A stretch of DNA of 61,684 nt from an uncultured Sterolibacterium sp. (GTDB taxonomy: Bacteria > Pseudomonadota > Gammaproteobacteria > Burkholderiales > Rhodocyclaceae): contig CAIVDC010000112.1 of the NCBI GenBank assembly GCA_903904605.1, forward strand, positions 1-61,684, given 5' to 3'. Both the position numbers and the translations under genes were made by a program. Below the pieces are notes generated by a model, which saw nothing but the letters and a program-made list of their open reading frames with translations, did not search any database and was not told the origin of the DNA. Shown one piece after another: positions 17,875 to 29,600 of this stretch (position 1 is its first letter; the number at the start of each line of letters is the position of its first letter).

Positions 17875-19568
17875 CCCGCATCGTCGCACGCAAGACGCCG
17901 CTGAAGGCCAGCCTGATGCTCGAACAGCAGGGCATATCGCCGCTCCTGGCGAGGCTTTTCGCGGCCCGGGGCATCACCGCGGCCGACGGCCTGGACACCC
18001 GCCTGTCGGCCCTGCTGCCGCCGCAGCAACTCGGCCGCGCCGAGGAAGCCGCCTGCCTCCTGGCCGATGCCATCGACGCCGGCAGGCGTCTTTTGATCGT
18101 CGCCGACTATGACTGCGACGGCGCCACCGCCTGCGCCGTCGGCTTCAGGGCCTTGTCCGCCTTCGGCGCCAAGGTCTCCTATCTGGTACCCAACCGCTTC
18201 GAATACGGCTACGGTCTCACGCCGGAAATCGTGCGCCTGGCAGCCGGCGCCGCCGAACCGCCGGAGATCCTGATCACCGTCGACAACGGCATCGCCAGCG
18301 TCGACGGCGTCGCCGAAGCGACGCGACTGGGCATGACGACTCTGGTCACCGACCATCACCTGCCCGGGGAGGCCCTGCCCGACGCCGCCGTGATCGTCAA
18401 TCCCAACCAGGCCGGCTGTAGCTTTCCGAGCAAGGCGCTGGCCGGCGTCGGCGTGATGTTCTACGTCAGCCTGGCGCTGCGTGCCGAATTGCGCCGACGC
18501 GGCAAGTTCGCCGGACGCGCCGAGCCGAACCTGGCCGCGCTGCTCGACCTGGTGGCGCTGGGCACGGTCGCCGATGTCGTGCCGCTCGACCGCAACAACC
18601 GCATCCTGGTGGCGCAAGGCCTCCATCGGATGCGCGAGGGCAGGATGCACGCCGGCCTCGCGGCGCTGTTCCGCGCCGCCGGGCGGGACCGGCCCCAGGC
18701 GTCGACCTTCGACCTGGGCTTCGCCCTGGGTCCGCGCCTGAACGCCGCAGGGCGGCTGTCCGACATGTCCTTGGGCATCGAATGCCTGATCACCGACGAC
18801 ATCGGGCGGGCGCTCAACATCGCTCAGGAGCTCGATGCCTTGAACCGCGAGCGGCGGGTGATCGAGACCGGGATGCGCGACGAGGCCATGCTGCGCCTGG
18901 AAAGCATCGACAGCGGCGGCCGCGCCAGCCTTTCGCTGTTCGATCCCGACTGGCACCAGGGCGTGATCGGCATCCTCGCCGCGCGCGTCAGGGAGCGTGT
19001 GCACCGGCCGACCTTCGCCTTCGCGAAAGGCACTGAAGGCGAACTGAAAGGCTCGGGCCGATCGATCCCGGGGCTGCATCTGCGCGACGCGCTCGATCTC
19101 GTTTCGAAACGCCATCCGGGCTTGCTGCTGCGCTTCGGCGGCCATGCCGCGGCAGCTGGCGTGACCCTGCGCAGGGACGACTTCCCGCGCTTCGAGGCGG
19201 CCTTCGAGGAGGTTGCCGCGATGCTGATTTCGCCTGCCGACCTGTCGCGCACCATCGAGACCGACGGTGCGCTGGAAAACGCCCACATGTCGCTCGTTTC
19301 GGCCCGCGACCTGGAAGCGCAAATCTGGGGCCAGGGCTTTCCGGCGCCGCTGTTCTGCGACGAATTCGAGGTCGTCAGCCAGCGCATCCTCAAGGAGCGG
19401 CACCTCAAGCTCTCGCTGACCAAGAACGGCGCCCGCTATGAGGCGATCCAGTTCAATTTCGCCGGAGCCGCCGCGCCGAAAATCCGCTGCGCCTACCGTC
19501 TCGGCGTGAATGCCTACAACGGCGTGGAAAGCGTGCAACTCGTCCTGGAACACCTCGAACCCGCCTGA
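17871..19568 (+). CDS. recJ: single-stranded-DNA-specific exonuclease RecJ
   Basis: 565 residues; 5'-3' ssDNA exonuclease of recombination and mismatch repair. The DHH-family motifs are all visible: VADYDCDGATAC (I), VDNGIAS (II), VTDHHLPG (III), NPNQ and the GTVADVVPL region, then the DHHA1 glycine-rich end RFGGHAAAAG and the RecJ OB domain at the C-terminus. Length matches the family. Translation is coupled to the upstream RpfE-like gene by ATGA. Confidence 0.97.
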   Translation: MTRIVARKTPLKASLMLEQQGISPLLARLFAARGITAADGLDTRLSALLPPQQLGRAEEAACLLADAIDAGRRLLIVADYDCDGATACAVGFRALSAFGAKVSYLVPNRFEYGYGLTPEIVRLAAGAAEPPEILITVDNGIASVDGVAEATRLGMTTLVTDHHLPGEALPDAAVIVNPNQAGCSFPSKALAGVGVMFYVSLALRAELRRRGKFAGRAEPNLAALLDLVALGTVADVVPLDRNNRILVAQGLHRMREGRMHAGLAALFRAAGRDRPQASTFDLGFALGPRLNAAGRLSDMSLGIECLITDDIGRALNIAQELDALNRERRVIETGMRDEAMLRLESIDSGGRASLSLFDPDWHQGVIGILAARVRERVHRPTFAFAKGTEGELKGSGRSIPGLHLRDALDLVSKRHPGLLLRFGGHAAAAGVTLRRDDFPRFEAAFEEVAAMLISPADLSRTIETDGALENAHMSLVSARDLEAQIWGQGFPAPLFCDEFEVVSQRILKERHLKLSLTKNGARYEAIQFNFAGAAAPKIRCAYRLGVNAYNGVESVQLVLEHLEPA

Positions 19569-19575
19569 ACCGCGG

Positions 19576-19599
19576 GTCGGGCCGAAGCTCGGCCTGCAG
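19576..19599 (+). repeat. 24-base dispersed repeat, copy B
   Basis: Second copy of the element at 14737-14760 (22 of 24 identical), 8 bases after the recJ stop. Potential hairpin; no T-run. Confidence 0.55.
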
Positions 19600-19642
19600 C
19601 GGCAGGGGGACACGGTATAATCGCCGCTTTGAAGGAAGCCCC

Positions 19643-20747
19643 ATGGAAGCCGAACGCATCAACATCCTCGCCAACCGCCTCGCGGATCTCGCCGCGCGCT
19701 GCACCGAACTGCGGAGGTATCTTTGACTTCGATGCCAAGGCAGCGAAGCTAGAGATCCTCTCGCGCGACCTGGAAGATCCCGACATCTGGAAAGACAGCC
19801 AGCGGGTTCAGGATCTCGGCCGCGAGAAGCGGGTGCTGGAGGACGTGGTGCTGGCATTGCGCGCACTCGACCAGGAGCTCAGGGACACCCGGGAACTGTT
19901 CGAGATGGCGCGCACCGAAGGCGACGACGACACCTTGAGCAGCGTCGCCGGCGACATCGAGGCCATCGACCGCGAAATCGCGGGGCTCGAGTTCCGGCGC
20001 ATGTTCAACAATCCGGTCGACCCGAACAACTGCTTCATCGACATCCAGGCCGGTGCCGGCGGCACCGAAGCCCAGGACTGGGCCTCGATGCTGCTGCGCA
20101 TGTACCTGCGCTACTGCGAACGCAAGGGTTTTGCCGTGGAGGTGCTGGAACAGTCCGACGGCGAAGTGGCCGGCATCAAGACGGCGACCCTCAAGGTCAA
20201 CGGCGACTATGCCTATGGGCACCTGCGCACCGAGACCGGCATCCATCGTCTGGTCAGGAAGTCGCCCTTCGATTCCGGCGCGCGCCGCCACACCAGCTTT
20301 GCCAGCGTCTTCGCCTATCCGGAAGTCGACGACTCGATCGAGGTCGACATCAACCCGGCCGACCTGCGGGTCGACACCTACCGCGCCAGCGGCGCCGGCG
20401 GCCAGCACATCAACAAGACCGACTCGGCGGTACGGATCACCCACCTGCCCTCGGGCATCGTCGTGCAGTGCCAGAACGACCGCTCGCAGCACCGGAACCG
20501 CGCCGAGGCGATGGCGATGCTGAAGTCGCGCCTGTACGAGGCCGAACTCCGGAAGCGCCAGGCCGAGCAGCAGAAGCTGGAGGACTCCAAGACCGATATC
20601 GGCTGGGGCCACCAGATCAGGAGCTATGTCCTCGACCAGTCGCGGATCAAGGACCTGCGCACCAATGTCGAGATCGGCAACACCCAGGGCGTGCTGGACG
20701 GCGACCTCGACCTATTCATCGAGGCCAGCTTGAAGCTGGGCGTCTAG
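19643..20747 (+). CDS. prfB: peptide chain release factor 2 (programmed +1 frameshift)
   Basis: RF2 recognises UGA and UAA and hydrolyses peptidyl-tRNA. The ATG at 19643 opens a 27-codon frame ending at the in-frame TGA at 19724; a +1 shift at CTT-TGA-C continues into the main frame to 20747, giving 367 residues, the normal RF2 length. The peptide-release motif GGQ is in GAGGQHINK, and the codon-recognition region is present in the preceding domain. Starting at 19629 in the main frame would avoid the shift but gives an unrelated N-terminus (MKEAPWKPN). The SDR gene begins 12 bases later. Confidence 0.97.
19713..19727 (+). promoter_or_regulatory. prfB programmed frameshift site
   Basis: GGAGG, an internal Shine-Dalgarno-like sequence, is followed at once by TAT CTT TGA C. 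This is the autoregulatory arrangement of prfB: low RF2 lets the ribosome slip +1 at CTT before the UGA, producing more RF2. Confidence 0.95.
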
Positions 20748-20759
20748 GCCCCGAGCGCG

Positions 20760-21518
20760 ATGAAGCTCACCATCATCACCGGCGCCTCGCGCGGCCTGGG
20801 CGCCGCAATGGCCGGGCTGCTGATCGGCCCAACGCATCATCTGGTCTGCATGGCGCGTTCCGCCCTGCCGGACCTGCAGCGGCGGGCGCTGGCCGCTGGC
20901 TGCGCGCTGGACGCACGGCGGGTCGACCTCAGCGACATCCCCGCTGCGGTGAGGACGCTGGAAGAGAGCCTGTCCGGCATCGATCCGGATGTCGTGAGCG
21001 AGGCCTGGCTGATCAACAACGCCGGCACTGTCCTGCCCGTCAGGCCGGCCGACCAGACGCAGCCGGCTGAGATCGTCGCCGGCGTCGCCGTCAATCTCGC
21101 CGCGCCGATGGCGCTCACCGCCGCCTTTCTCCGCCTCACGGCGAACTGGCCGGAGCGGTGTCAACGCAAGGTGGTGAACGTCACGTCCGGCGCGGCACAC
21201 AAGCCCTACCAGGGATGGAGCGTCTATTGCGCGACCAAGGCGGCGCTCGATCAGTTCACGCGCTGCGTCGCGCTGGAACAGCAGGACCTCCCCCGCGGCG
21301 CGCGCATCGCCTCGCTGGCGCCGGGGCTGATGGACACCGAGATGCAGGCGGTGATCCGAAATCTGCCGCCCGGCGACTTCAAGGAACAGCCGCGCTTCCT
21401 GGCGGCCAAGCAATCCGGGCAACTCGTCGCTCCCGAGGCGGCGGCGCGGCGGCTCATCGCCTATATTGAAAGCAGCGACTTCGGCATGGAGCCCGTCGTC
21501 GACCTTCGCCACCATTGA
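20760..21518 (+). CDS. short-chain dehydrogenase/reductase
   Basis: 252 residues. Classical SDR with cofactor motif TGASRGLG (about 7-14), NNAG (about 83-86), a catalytic Ser in [11 protein letters not shown], and the YCATK active-site pair (Tyr/Lys). The closest general type is sepiapterin reductase or benzil reductase-like SDRs; the substrate cannot be read from sequence. An acidic residue after the second strand is absent and an Arg follows (VCMARS), which favours NADP(H). Confidence 0.85.
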   Translation: MKLTIITGASRGLGAAMAGLLIGPTHHLVCMARSALPDLQRRALAAGCALDARRVDLSDIPAAVRTLEESLSGIDPDVVSEAWLINNAGTVLPVRPADQTQPAEIVAGVAVNLAAPMALTAAFLRLTANWPERCQRKVVNVTSGAAHKPYQGWSVYCATKAALDQFTRCVALEQQDLPRGARIASLAPGLMDTEMQAVIRNLPPGDFKEQPRFLAAKQSGQLVAPEAAARRLIAYIESSDFGMEPVVDLRHH

Positions 21519-21562
21519 CCCAGATCCGACCGCAACCATTTTCCGCTCCGCGAAAGAACGCC

Positions 21563-23068
21563 ATGACAGACCAGCCCAATCCCACGCCCGCCGCCGACGA
21601 AAACCACCTGATTGCCGAGCGCCGCGCCAAGCTCGCCGAATGGCGGGCGGAGGGCCGCGCCTATCCGAACGACTTCCGCCGCGAGAACCTTGCTGCAAAG
21701 CTGGACGAGCTCTACGGCGGAAAGTCGCGCGAGGAACTGGAGGCCGCGCCGATCGCGGTCAGGATCGCCGGCCGCATCATGCTCAAGCGCGTCATGGGCA
21801 AGGCCAGCTTCGCCGCCGTCCAGGATCTCTCGGGTCGCATCCAGATATTCGTCAGCAACGACAAGACCGGCGATGCAGCCCATGCCGCGTTCAAGAAGTG
21901 GGACATCGGCGACATCGTCGGCGTCGTCGGCACCCTGTTCCGCACCAAGACCGAGGAACTGACCTTCGCCGTCAGCGAGATCCGCCTGCTGACGAAATCG
22001 CTGCGGCCGCTGCCGGAAAAATTCCACGGCCTGACCGACGTCGAACAGAAGTACCGCAGCCGCTACGTCGATCTCATCACCAACGAAGAAACGCGCTTCA
22101 CCTTCGTGGCGAGAAGTCGGATGATCCAATCGATCCGCGGCTACATGCTGCACCACGGCTTCCTGGAAGTCGAGACGCCGATGATGCACCCGATACCCGG
22201 CGGCGCCGCGGCCAAGCCCTTCAAGACCCATCACAACGCGCTCGACATGGAACTGTTCCTGCGCATCGCCCCCGAGCTCTATCTCAAGCGACTGGTCGTG
22301 GGCGGCTTCGAAAAGGTCTTCGAGGTGAACCGCAACTTCAGGAACGAAGGACTCTCGCCGCGCCACAATCCCGAATTCACGATGATGGAGTTCTACGAAG
22401 CCTATGTGGACTACCGCATGCTCATGGACTTCACCGAAGGGCTGCTGCGCCACGCCGCGCGCGAGTCGCTGGGCACCGAAGTGTTCGAATATCAGGGGCG
22501 CAGCCTCGACCTCTCCAAGCCCTTCCTCCGCCTGACCATCGTCGAGGCCATCCAGAAGAACCATCCCGGATTTTCCACGGCGCAATTGCACGACGTCAGT
22601 TGGCTGAAGCAGAAACTCGCCGACCTGAAGGCCGAGGCCAAGCCGGCCGCGGGCCTGGGCACGCTGCAGTTGCAGCTCTTCGAGGAGGTTGCCGAGGCCG
22701 AGCTCTGGGAGCCGACCTTCATCGTCGACTATCCGGCCGAGGTCTCGCCCCTGGCGCGGCGCAGCGACGCCAATCCGGAGATCACCGAGCGCTTCGAGCT
22801 GTTCATCGTCGGCCGGGAAATCGCCAACGGCTTCTCCGAACTCAACGATCCCGAGGACCAGGCGGCGCGCTTCCAGGAGCAGGCCCAGGCCAAGGAGGCC
22901 GGCGACGAGGAGGCGATGTACTACGATGCGGATTTCGTCCGCGCCCTCGAATACGGCCTGCCCCCGACCGGCGGCTGCGGCATCGGCATCGACCGTCTGG
23001 TGATGCTGCTCACCGACAGCGCCAACATCCGCGACGTGATCCTTTTTCCGCAAATGCGGCCCGAATAG
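21563..23068 (+). CDS. lysS: lysyl-tRNA synthetase, class II
   Basis: 501 residues. OB-fold anticodon-binding domain (about 60-170) and class II catalytic domain with motif 2 [11 protein letters not shown] and [14 protein letters not shown], and motif 3 [13 protein letters not shown] near the C-terminus. The ATG at 21563 gives [15 protein letters not shown], the normal length; a TTG 16 codons earlier overlaps the SDR stop and lacks a ribosome site. Order prfB-(SDR)-lysS is common. Confidence 0.96.
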   Translation: MTDQPNPTPAADENHLIAERRAKLAEWRAEGRAYPNDFRRENLAAKLDELYGGKSREELEAAPIAVRIAGRIMLKRVMGKASFAAVQDLSGRIQIFVSNDKTGDAAHAAFKKWDIGDIVGVVGTLFRTKTEELTFAVSEIRLLTKSLRPLPEKFHGLTDVEQKYRSRYVDLITNEETRFTFVARSRMIQSIRGYMLHHGFLEVETPMMHPIPGGAAAKPFKTHHNALDMELFLRIAPELYLKRLVVGGFEKVFEVNRNFRNEGLSPRHNPEFTMMEFYEAYVDYRMLMDFTEGLLRHAARESLGTEVFEYQGRSLDLSKPFLRLTIVEAIQKNHPGFSTAQLHDVSWLKQKLADLKAEAKPAAGLGTLQLQLFEEVAEAELWEPTFIVDYPAEVSPLARRSDANPEITERFELFIVGREIANGFSELNDPEDQAARFQEQAQAKEAGDEEAMYYDADFVRALEYGLPPTGGCGIGIDRLVMLLTDSANIRDVILFPQMRPE

Positions 23069-23186
23069 CGAAGCTGCTGCGCTTGGCCTGGCTTCGTTTC
23101 TCGGCGCCTTGCATCGCGCCGCTATGCGGCGGCACCTCTAGCCTCACCATGCCTGCGCTCGCGACGCTTCGCGTTGGCTATCGCAC

Positions 23187-25094
23187 ATGATCCTTCCGGC
23201 CAAACTGGCTTTCACTGATAAGGGCACACCCTACTCTCCGGACTACGGCGACGTCTATCATTCCGAGGACGGCGCGCTGGAGCAGGCGCGCCATGTCTTC
23301 CTGGCCGGCAACGACCTGCCCGCCCGCTGGCGGGGACGGCAGTCCTTCGTCATCAATGAGACGGGCTTCGGCCTCGGCCTCAATTTTCTGGCCAGCTGGC
23401 AGGCCTGGCTGAGCGATCCGCAGCGTTGTTCGCGCCTTTCTTTCGTCTCCTTCGAGAAGCATCCCTTTTCCGCCGCCGACCTGGCGCGGGCGCATGGACG
23501 CTGGCCGGAACTCGGGCCGCTGGCGGCCGCGCTGCAGGAACAGTGGCCGGTGCTCGCCCCCGGCGTGCATCGCCTGAATTTCGCCGACGACCGCGTCACC
23601 CTGACGCTGTTCCTGGGCGATGCCGCAGTTCTCCTGCCGCAACTTGCGGCCCGCGTCGACGCCTTCTTCCTCGACGGCTTCGCGCCGGCGAAGAATCCCG
23701 AGCTGTGGTCGGCGAAATTCCTCGCGGCGCTGACGCGGCTGGCCTCGCCCGGAGCGACGATCGCCACCTGGAGCGTCGCCGGAGAAGTGCGCGAAGCGCT
23801 CGCGGGCAACGGCTGGACACTCGGGAAGCGTCCGGGCTTCGGCCACAAGCGCGAGATGCTGACCGGAACACGAGCGGGCACCTGCGCCGCAAAAATCGTC
23901 AAGCGCAGCGCCATGATCATCGGCGCCGGCATCGCCGGGACCTGTCTGGCGGAGCGCCTGGCTGCCCGCGGCTGGGCGGTGAGCCTGTTCGATCGCCAAT
24001 TGGGCCCGGCGCTCGAAGGCTCGGGCATGCCGGGCGCAATCTTCCTGCCCCTGCCGGCCAAGGACGACAACCGGGTGGCGCGCATCTCGCGCGCGGCATT
24101 CCTCTACACGGCTCGCCGGCTGCGCGCCCTGGCGGCCAGCGAGGCTGGCCGCGGACTGAGATGGGAGCCCGCAGGCGTCGTGCAGATCGCGCGCGACGCA
24201 GCGCATGAAGCACTGCAGCGGCAAACCGTGAATGGCTTGGGCCTGCCGGCCGAGTTCATCCGCTTTCTGGAGCGCCAGGACATCGCCGAACTGCTCGGCC
24301 GGCCCGCGGCCTTCGGCGGCTGGCATTTCCCCGGCGGCGGCTGGCTCGCACCGAGTACCCTGTGTCGCGCCCTGCTCGCCAGCCAAGCCTCGATGCGGCA
24401 CGTCAGCCAACGTTACGCCACCGTGGTCGGGCGCATAGAAGCGACGAGCGCGGGCTGGCTGGCGAGGGACGCCGCTGGCCGGCCGCTGGGCGAGGCAGCA
24501 CATCTGATTCTCGCCAACGCCCAGGACGCCCTGCGCTTCCTGCCCGACTTGCCCCTGCAAAAAGTCCGCGGTCAGATCAGCTGTCTGCCGATGGCGCCGT
24601 TCGCCGGCATCAAGCAGGCGGTTTGCAGCAAGCGCTATCTTATTCCCGGCAACGCGGCAGATCGGGACGGCATCGCCTATCTGGGCGCCAGCTTCGACCT
24701 CGATGATGAAGAAACGCAGCTGCGCCAGGACAGCCACGAGGAGAACCTGGCCGGTCTCGAATCCATGTTGCCGGGAGCGACGCACAACATGGCCGCCAAG
24801 GACCTGCCCGGACGGGTCGGGTTCCGCTCCATGTCTGCCGACCGCCTGCCGCTGGCCGGAACCCTGCCTGTTGCAGTCTGTGCCATCCGCTCCGACCTGC
24901 AACTGGCCGCCATGGAGCGGCAACAGGGCTTGCATTGCCTGCTCGGCTACGGGGCGCGCGGCACGGTCTGGGCGATGCTGATGGGCGAACTCCTGGCCGC
25001 ACAACTGGAGGGGGAACCGCTGCCGCTGGAACGCGATCTCGTCGCTGCGCTCGACCCGGCGCGATTTCTGCTGCGCCGTCTGCGCAGAAGTTAA
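23187..25094 (+). CDS. mnmC: bifunctional tRNA mnm5s2U34 biosynthesis protein MnmC
   Basis: 635 residues. The N-terminal half is the SAM methyltransferase domain ([12 protein letters not shown] near 52-63 and [15 protein letters not shown] near 158-172), the C-terminal half an FAD oxidoreductase ([20 protein letters not shown] near 243-262, [10 protein letters not shown] at the end). The enzyme converts cmnm5s2U34 to nm5 and then mnm5 in the wobble position of Lys, Glu and Gln tRNAs. Both halves look intact. It converges on gltX and shares the bases of its stop codon with it. Confidence 0.95.
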   Translation: MILPAKLAFTDKGTPYSPDYGDVYHSEDGALEQARHVFLAGNDLPARWRGRQSFVINETGFGLGLNFLASWQAWLSDPQRCSRLSFVSFEKHPFSAADLARAHGRWPELGPLAAALQEQWPVLAPGVHRLNFADDRVTLTLFLGDAAVLLPQLAARVDAFFLDGFAPAKNPELWSAKFLAALTRLASPGATIATWSVAGEVREALAGNGWTLGKRPGFGHKREMLTGTRAGTCAAKIVKRSAMIIGAGIAGTCLAERLAARGWAVSLFDRQLGPALEGSGMPGAIFLPLPAKDDNRVARISRAAFLYTARRLRALAASEAGRGLRWEPAGVVQIARDAAHEALQRQTVNGLGLPAEFIRFLERQDIAELLGRPAAFGGWHFPGGGWLAPSTLCRALLASQASMRHVSQRYATVVGRIEATSAGWLARDAAGRPLGEAAHLILANAQDALRFLPDLPLQKVRGQISCLPMAPFAGIKQAVCSKRYLIPGNAADRDGIAYLGASFDLDDEETQLRQDSHEENLAGLESMLPGATHNMAAKDLPGRVGFRSMSADRLPLAGTLPVAVCAIRSDLQLAAMERQQGLHCLLGYGARGTVWAMLMGELLAAQLEGEPLPLERDLVAALDPARFLLRRLRRS

Positions 25095-26494
25095 GCGAGT
25101 AGGCGCCCGATGCGCTCCTGCACGCGTTCCCGGCCGAGCACTTCGAGCACGGCGTCGATCGCCGGCGACTGCGGCTGGCCGAGCAGCACGACGCGCAGCG
25201 GAATCGCCAGTTGCGGCATTTTCATGGCATGGCCCGCCAGGGTTTCCTTGATCGCCAGAGACAAGGCCGGCGCTTCCCAGGCCACGTCGGCAAGCTTGGC
25301 GGAGAGCGTCCGGAGCGCGGCGCGCACCGGCTCGGTCAGATGCAGCTGCACGAGTTCAGGCGCGGGGTGGAGGGCGATGCAGAAGGCATGGGCCGCATCG
25401 GCCAGTTCGTTCAAGTTGGCGACGCGTCCCTTGTAGAGCGCCATGACCCGTGGCAAATCGGTGAAGCCGCGACCATCCACGCCCTGTCTGGCCAGACGCC
25501 GCAAGGTTTCCTCGGCCAGGCGCGCGTCGTCGGCCTGCTTCAGGTAATGGGCGTTCAGCCAGTTCAGCTTCTCGGTGTTGAACTGGGCTGCGGAGGCGGT
25601 GATGTGGTCGAGCTCGAACCAGGCACAGAACTGCTCCATGCTGAAGGTCTCGTCGTCGCCGTGCGACCAGCCCAGCCGGGCCAGATAGTTGAGTACCGCC
25701 TCGGGCAGATAGCCCTCCTCCTCGTACTGCATCACCGACACCGCGCCGTGGCGCTTGGAGAGCTTCTGGCCGTCGTCGCCGAGGATCATCGACAGGTGCC
25801 CGTAGTGCGGCAGCGGGGCGCCCAGCGCCTTGAAGATGTTGATCTGGCGCGGGGTGTTATTGACATGGTCGTCGCCGCGGATGACATGGCTGATCTTCAT
25901 GTCCCAGTCATCGACCACGACGCAGAAATTGTAGGTCGGCGTGCCGTCGCCGCGGGCGATGACGAAGTCGTCGAGCTCGGCATTGGCAATCGAAATCCGA
26001 CCTTTCACCAGGTCGTTCCAGGCGACCATGCCGTCCGCCGGATTGCGGAAGCGCACCGCGGGGAGAATGCCTGCCGGCGGGTCGGGCAGGACTTTGACCG
26101 GCTCATTTGCCAGACTCGGCCGCCATCGCCCATCGTAGCGCGGCTTTTCATTGCGGGCGCGCTGCGCCTCGCGCATCGCTTCCAGTTCTTCTGGCGATGT
26201 ATAGCAAAGGTAGGCCGTGCCCGCCGCCAGCATCTGGCGGATCACTTCCTTGTAGCGGTCCATGCGCTGCATCTGGTAGTAAGGCCCCTCGTCGTAGTCG
26301 AGCCCCAGCCAGTCCATGCCGTCGAGAATGGCCTGCACCGCTTCCGGCGTCGAGCGCGCAACGTCGGTGTCCTCGATGCGCAGGATGAAAGTGCCGCCGT
26401 GGCGGCGCGCATAGGCCCAGCTGAAGAGCGCGGTGCGCGCGCCGCCGATGTGCAGGAAGCCGGTGGGACTGGGAGCGAAGCGGGTGCGTATCAT
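25091..26494 (-). CDS. gltX: glutamyl-tRNA synthetase
   Basis: 467 residues. Class I synthetase with HIGH-type motif GFLHIGGAR (residues 12-20), the Glu-binding [11 protein letters not shown], and the KMSKS-type loop QKLSKRHGA near residue 240. C-terminal anticodon-binding helical domain is complete. The ATG at 26494 ([12 protein letters not shown]) is the family N-terminus. The last codon region overlaps mnmC: the palindrome TTAA supplies the TAA stop for both genes. Confidence 0.97.
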   Translation of the reverse strand: MIRTRFAPSPTGFLHIGGARTALFSWAYARRHGGTFILRIEDTDVARSTPEAVQAILDGMDWLGLDYDEGPYYQMQRMDRYKEVIRQMLAAGTAYLCYTSPEELEAMREAQRARNEKPRYDGRWRPSLANEPVKVLPDPPAGILPAVRFRNPADGMVAWNDLVKGRISIANAELDDFVIARGDGTPTYNFCVVVDDWDMKISHVIRGDDHVNNTPRQINIFKALGAPLPHYGHLSMILGDDGQKLSKRHGAVSVMQYEEEGYLPEAVLNYLARLGWSHGDDETFSMEQFCAWFELDHITASAAQFNTEKLNWLNAHYLKQADDARLAEETLRRLARQGVDGRGFTDLPRVMALYKGRVANLNELADAAHAFCIALHPAPELVQLHLTEPVRAALRTLSAKLADVAWEAPALSLAIKETLAGHAMKMPQLAIPLRVVLLGQPQSPAIDAVLEVLGRERVQERIGRLLA

Positions 26495-26624
26495 GGCGGG
26501 AATTTTAGCATCTGGCAGCGTGCCCGGCGGGCAAGTCAAGTCCCGCCCCAGATTCCGCCCCAATCGCGCCGCGTTTTGTTATGCTGCTGGGCATACTTGC
26601 ATGTCCTAACAGCGCAGCTTCGCG

Positions 26625-29600
26625 ATGAAGAAACCACGCACGAGCAAGGCCCAGGCCCGCCATCAGCGCCTTCCCTGCATCGCCGGCATCGGCGCCTCCG
26701 CCGGCGGCCTCGAGGCGATCCGCGGCTTTTTCGAGGCCATGCCGGCCCGGAGCGGCATCGCCTTCGTCGTCATCCAGCATCTCTACCCGACCCAGAAGAG
26801 TCTCGCAGCCGACATCATCGGGAAATACACCGCCATGCCGGTACTCGCCGCGGAAGAGGGCATGGCCCTGCTGGCCGACCATGTCTATACCATCCCGGCC
26901 AATACCTACCCTTCGCTCAAGCAGGGCGTGCTGCAATTCGCCGCGCCGCCCGAACACCAGGGCCCGCGCCTGCCGATCGACCATTTCTTCGCCTCGCTGG
27001 GGCAGGACCAGCATGAGCGCGCCATCGGCATCATCCTCTCCGGCAGCGGCAGCGACGGCGCAATCGGGCTGAAGAGCATCGACGCCAACGGCGGCATCGT
27101 CCTGGCGCAAGACCCGGAGACGGCGCAGTTCGACGGCATGCCGGGCAGCGCCATCGGTACGGGGCTGGTCAAACACGTCCTGGCGGTGGACCGGATGCCC
27201 CCGGTGCTGCTCGGTTATGCCAGCCACCCCTATGTCCAGTCGCCGCCCGTAGACAGCCAGTTCAAGACCGCCAGCGCCGCGCTCGAAGAGATTCTCGACC
27301 AGATAAAGGCCCGCTGCGGCCACAGCTTCGCAGGCTACAAGCGGAACACCCTGCTGCGGCGCATCCAGCGGCGCATGGGGCTGCGCTCGATCCTGGACTG
27401 GGAACAATACAGCGCACTGCTGAAACAGGAACCGGCGGAGCTCGACGCCTTGTTCAAGGACCTGTTCATCAGCGTCACCGAGTTCTTCCGCGACCCCGAG
27501 GCCTGGCAGATACTGGAGCGGGAGTTCATCGCCCCCCTGGTCGACGACAAGGACAGCGGCGAGGCGATCCGCGTCTGGGTTCCGGCCTGCGCCACCGGCG
27601 AGGAGGCCTACTCTATCGCCATCCTGCTCCTGGAACAGGTACGACGGACCGGCAAGCACTGTCCGGTGCAGATCTTCGCCAGCGACACCAACGAGGAATC
27701 GCTCGTCCGGGCGCGACTCGGCAGTTACCCCGCAGGCATCGCCGCACAGGTCTCGGCCGAGCGTCTGCACCACTTCTTCGTCGAGAAGACCGACAACCAC
27801 CACTACCAGGTGAGCCGCGAACTGCGCGACAGCGTGGTCTTCGGCAAGCACAACCTGGCGGAAGACCCGCCCTATTCGCGCCTCGACGGCGTCTGCTGCC
27901 GCAACCTCCTGATCTACCTCGAGGCGGAACTGCAGAAGAAGATCCTCGCCTTGTTCCATTTCGCCCTGCGGCCCGGCGGTTTCCTGTTCCTGGGCAGCGC
28001 AGAGACGGCCGGCAACGAGGAAATGTTCAGGCCGGTGTCGAAGAAATGGCGCATCTTCCGCCATCTCTGCGGCGACGCGCGCGCCGGCTCGGGCCCGCTG
28101 CGCCAGGCACTGGCGCTGCGTCTTCCGGCCCCGGCGCCGGCGGAACTCCGGCAGCCGCCGCTGCGCGTGGCGCAACTGGCCGCGCTGACCCAGCAAATCC
28201 TGCTCGACCGCTACACGCCGACCGCTGTGCTGATCAACTCGCGCTTTCAGACGCTCTATTTCACCGGGGCGACCGAGCAGTTCCTGCTCCGCCCGCGCGG
28301 CGTTCCCAACCGCGACCTGCTGGCGCAACTGCGCGACGGCCTGCGCTCCAGGGTGCGCAGCGCCGTGCGCGAAGCAACGAAGTCCAAGGCGGCCGTGGTC
28401 ATTCCGGATGCGCGGGTGAAACGCGAAGACGTCTTTCGGCCGGTGCGCCTCTCGGTCGTCCCGGCGGGCCTGGGGGAAGAGGGCAGCACCTTGTTGCTGG
28501 TCGTCTTCGAGGATGCGCCCGAACTTGCCCCGGCGGGCGACTTTGCCAGCACCGAATCAACCCTGGTGCTCCAGTTGGAGCAGGAACTGGAAGCGACCAA
28601 GGAAGACCTGCAGAACACCATCGAGCGGCTGGAAACTTCCAACGAGGATCTCAACGCCTCGAACGAGGAAGTGATCTCGATCAACGAGGAATTGCAGTCG
28701 ATCAACGAGGAGTTGGAGAGTTCCAAAGAGGAACTGCAGTCCCTGAACGAGGAACTGTCCTCGGTCAACCAGCAACTGGAGAGCAAGGTCCTCGAACTGG
28801 AGACGAGCAACAGCGACTTGAAGAACCTCCTGGCCAGCAGCGAAATCGCCACCCTCTGCCTGGACCAGGAATTCCGCATCAAGTGGTTCACCCCGGCGCT
28901 GAAGGACCTGTGCAATATCCTCCCGGGCGACGTCGGCAGGCCGATCGGCGACTTCTCCGCGAAAAACACCGGCCCCGAGTTGCAGGCCGATGCTGCGCGC
29001 GTGCTCCACGACCAGTCGCCCCTGCAGCGCGAGATCAGCCTGAAGGGCCGGCGCTGGTTCATCAGGCGCATGCTGCCCTACCGGAGGGAGGACCAGAGCA
29101 TCCATGGCGTCATCATCTCGTATGCCGACATCACGGAAACCAAGCATTCAGCGGAAGCGGCGACCCAGGCCCTGCGCCGCATGGCGGAACCCCTCGAGGA
29201 GCAGGTACGGACGCGCACGGCGCAGCTATCCAAGCTCTCGACCGAACTCACCCTGACCGAGGATCGCGAACGCCGCGCCCTGGCCCAGGACCTGCACGAC
29301 GACCTGGGGCAGATCCTGGCCATCGTCAAGATCAAACTGACCTCCCTTTACGGCGACAAGGATCTGGGCGAACTCAGGAAGCCGCTGCAGGAGATCGAGA
29401 GCCTGGTCGATCAGGCCAACAAATCGATGCGCTCGCTGGCGCTCCAGCTTTCCCCGCCGGTCCTCTACACGCTAGGCCTGGTGCCGGCTTTGAGCTGGCT
29501 GGCCGAAGAGATGGAGCGGGTCTATTACCTGATCGTCAGCATCCACGACGACGACCTGCCCAAGCCCCTGAACGAACGGCAGCGCATCACGCTGTTCCGT

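Noticed and set aside
17658-19613. Long antisense open frame opposite recJ
   Set aside because: It is a G+C-driven shadow of recJ with no domain, and recJ on the other strand has every family motif.
26505-28328. 607-codon minus-strand frame opposite the hybrid kinase
   Set aside because: Shadow of the CheB/CheR reading frame; no recognisable domain or ribosome site.
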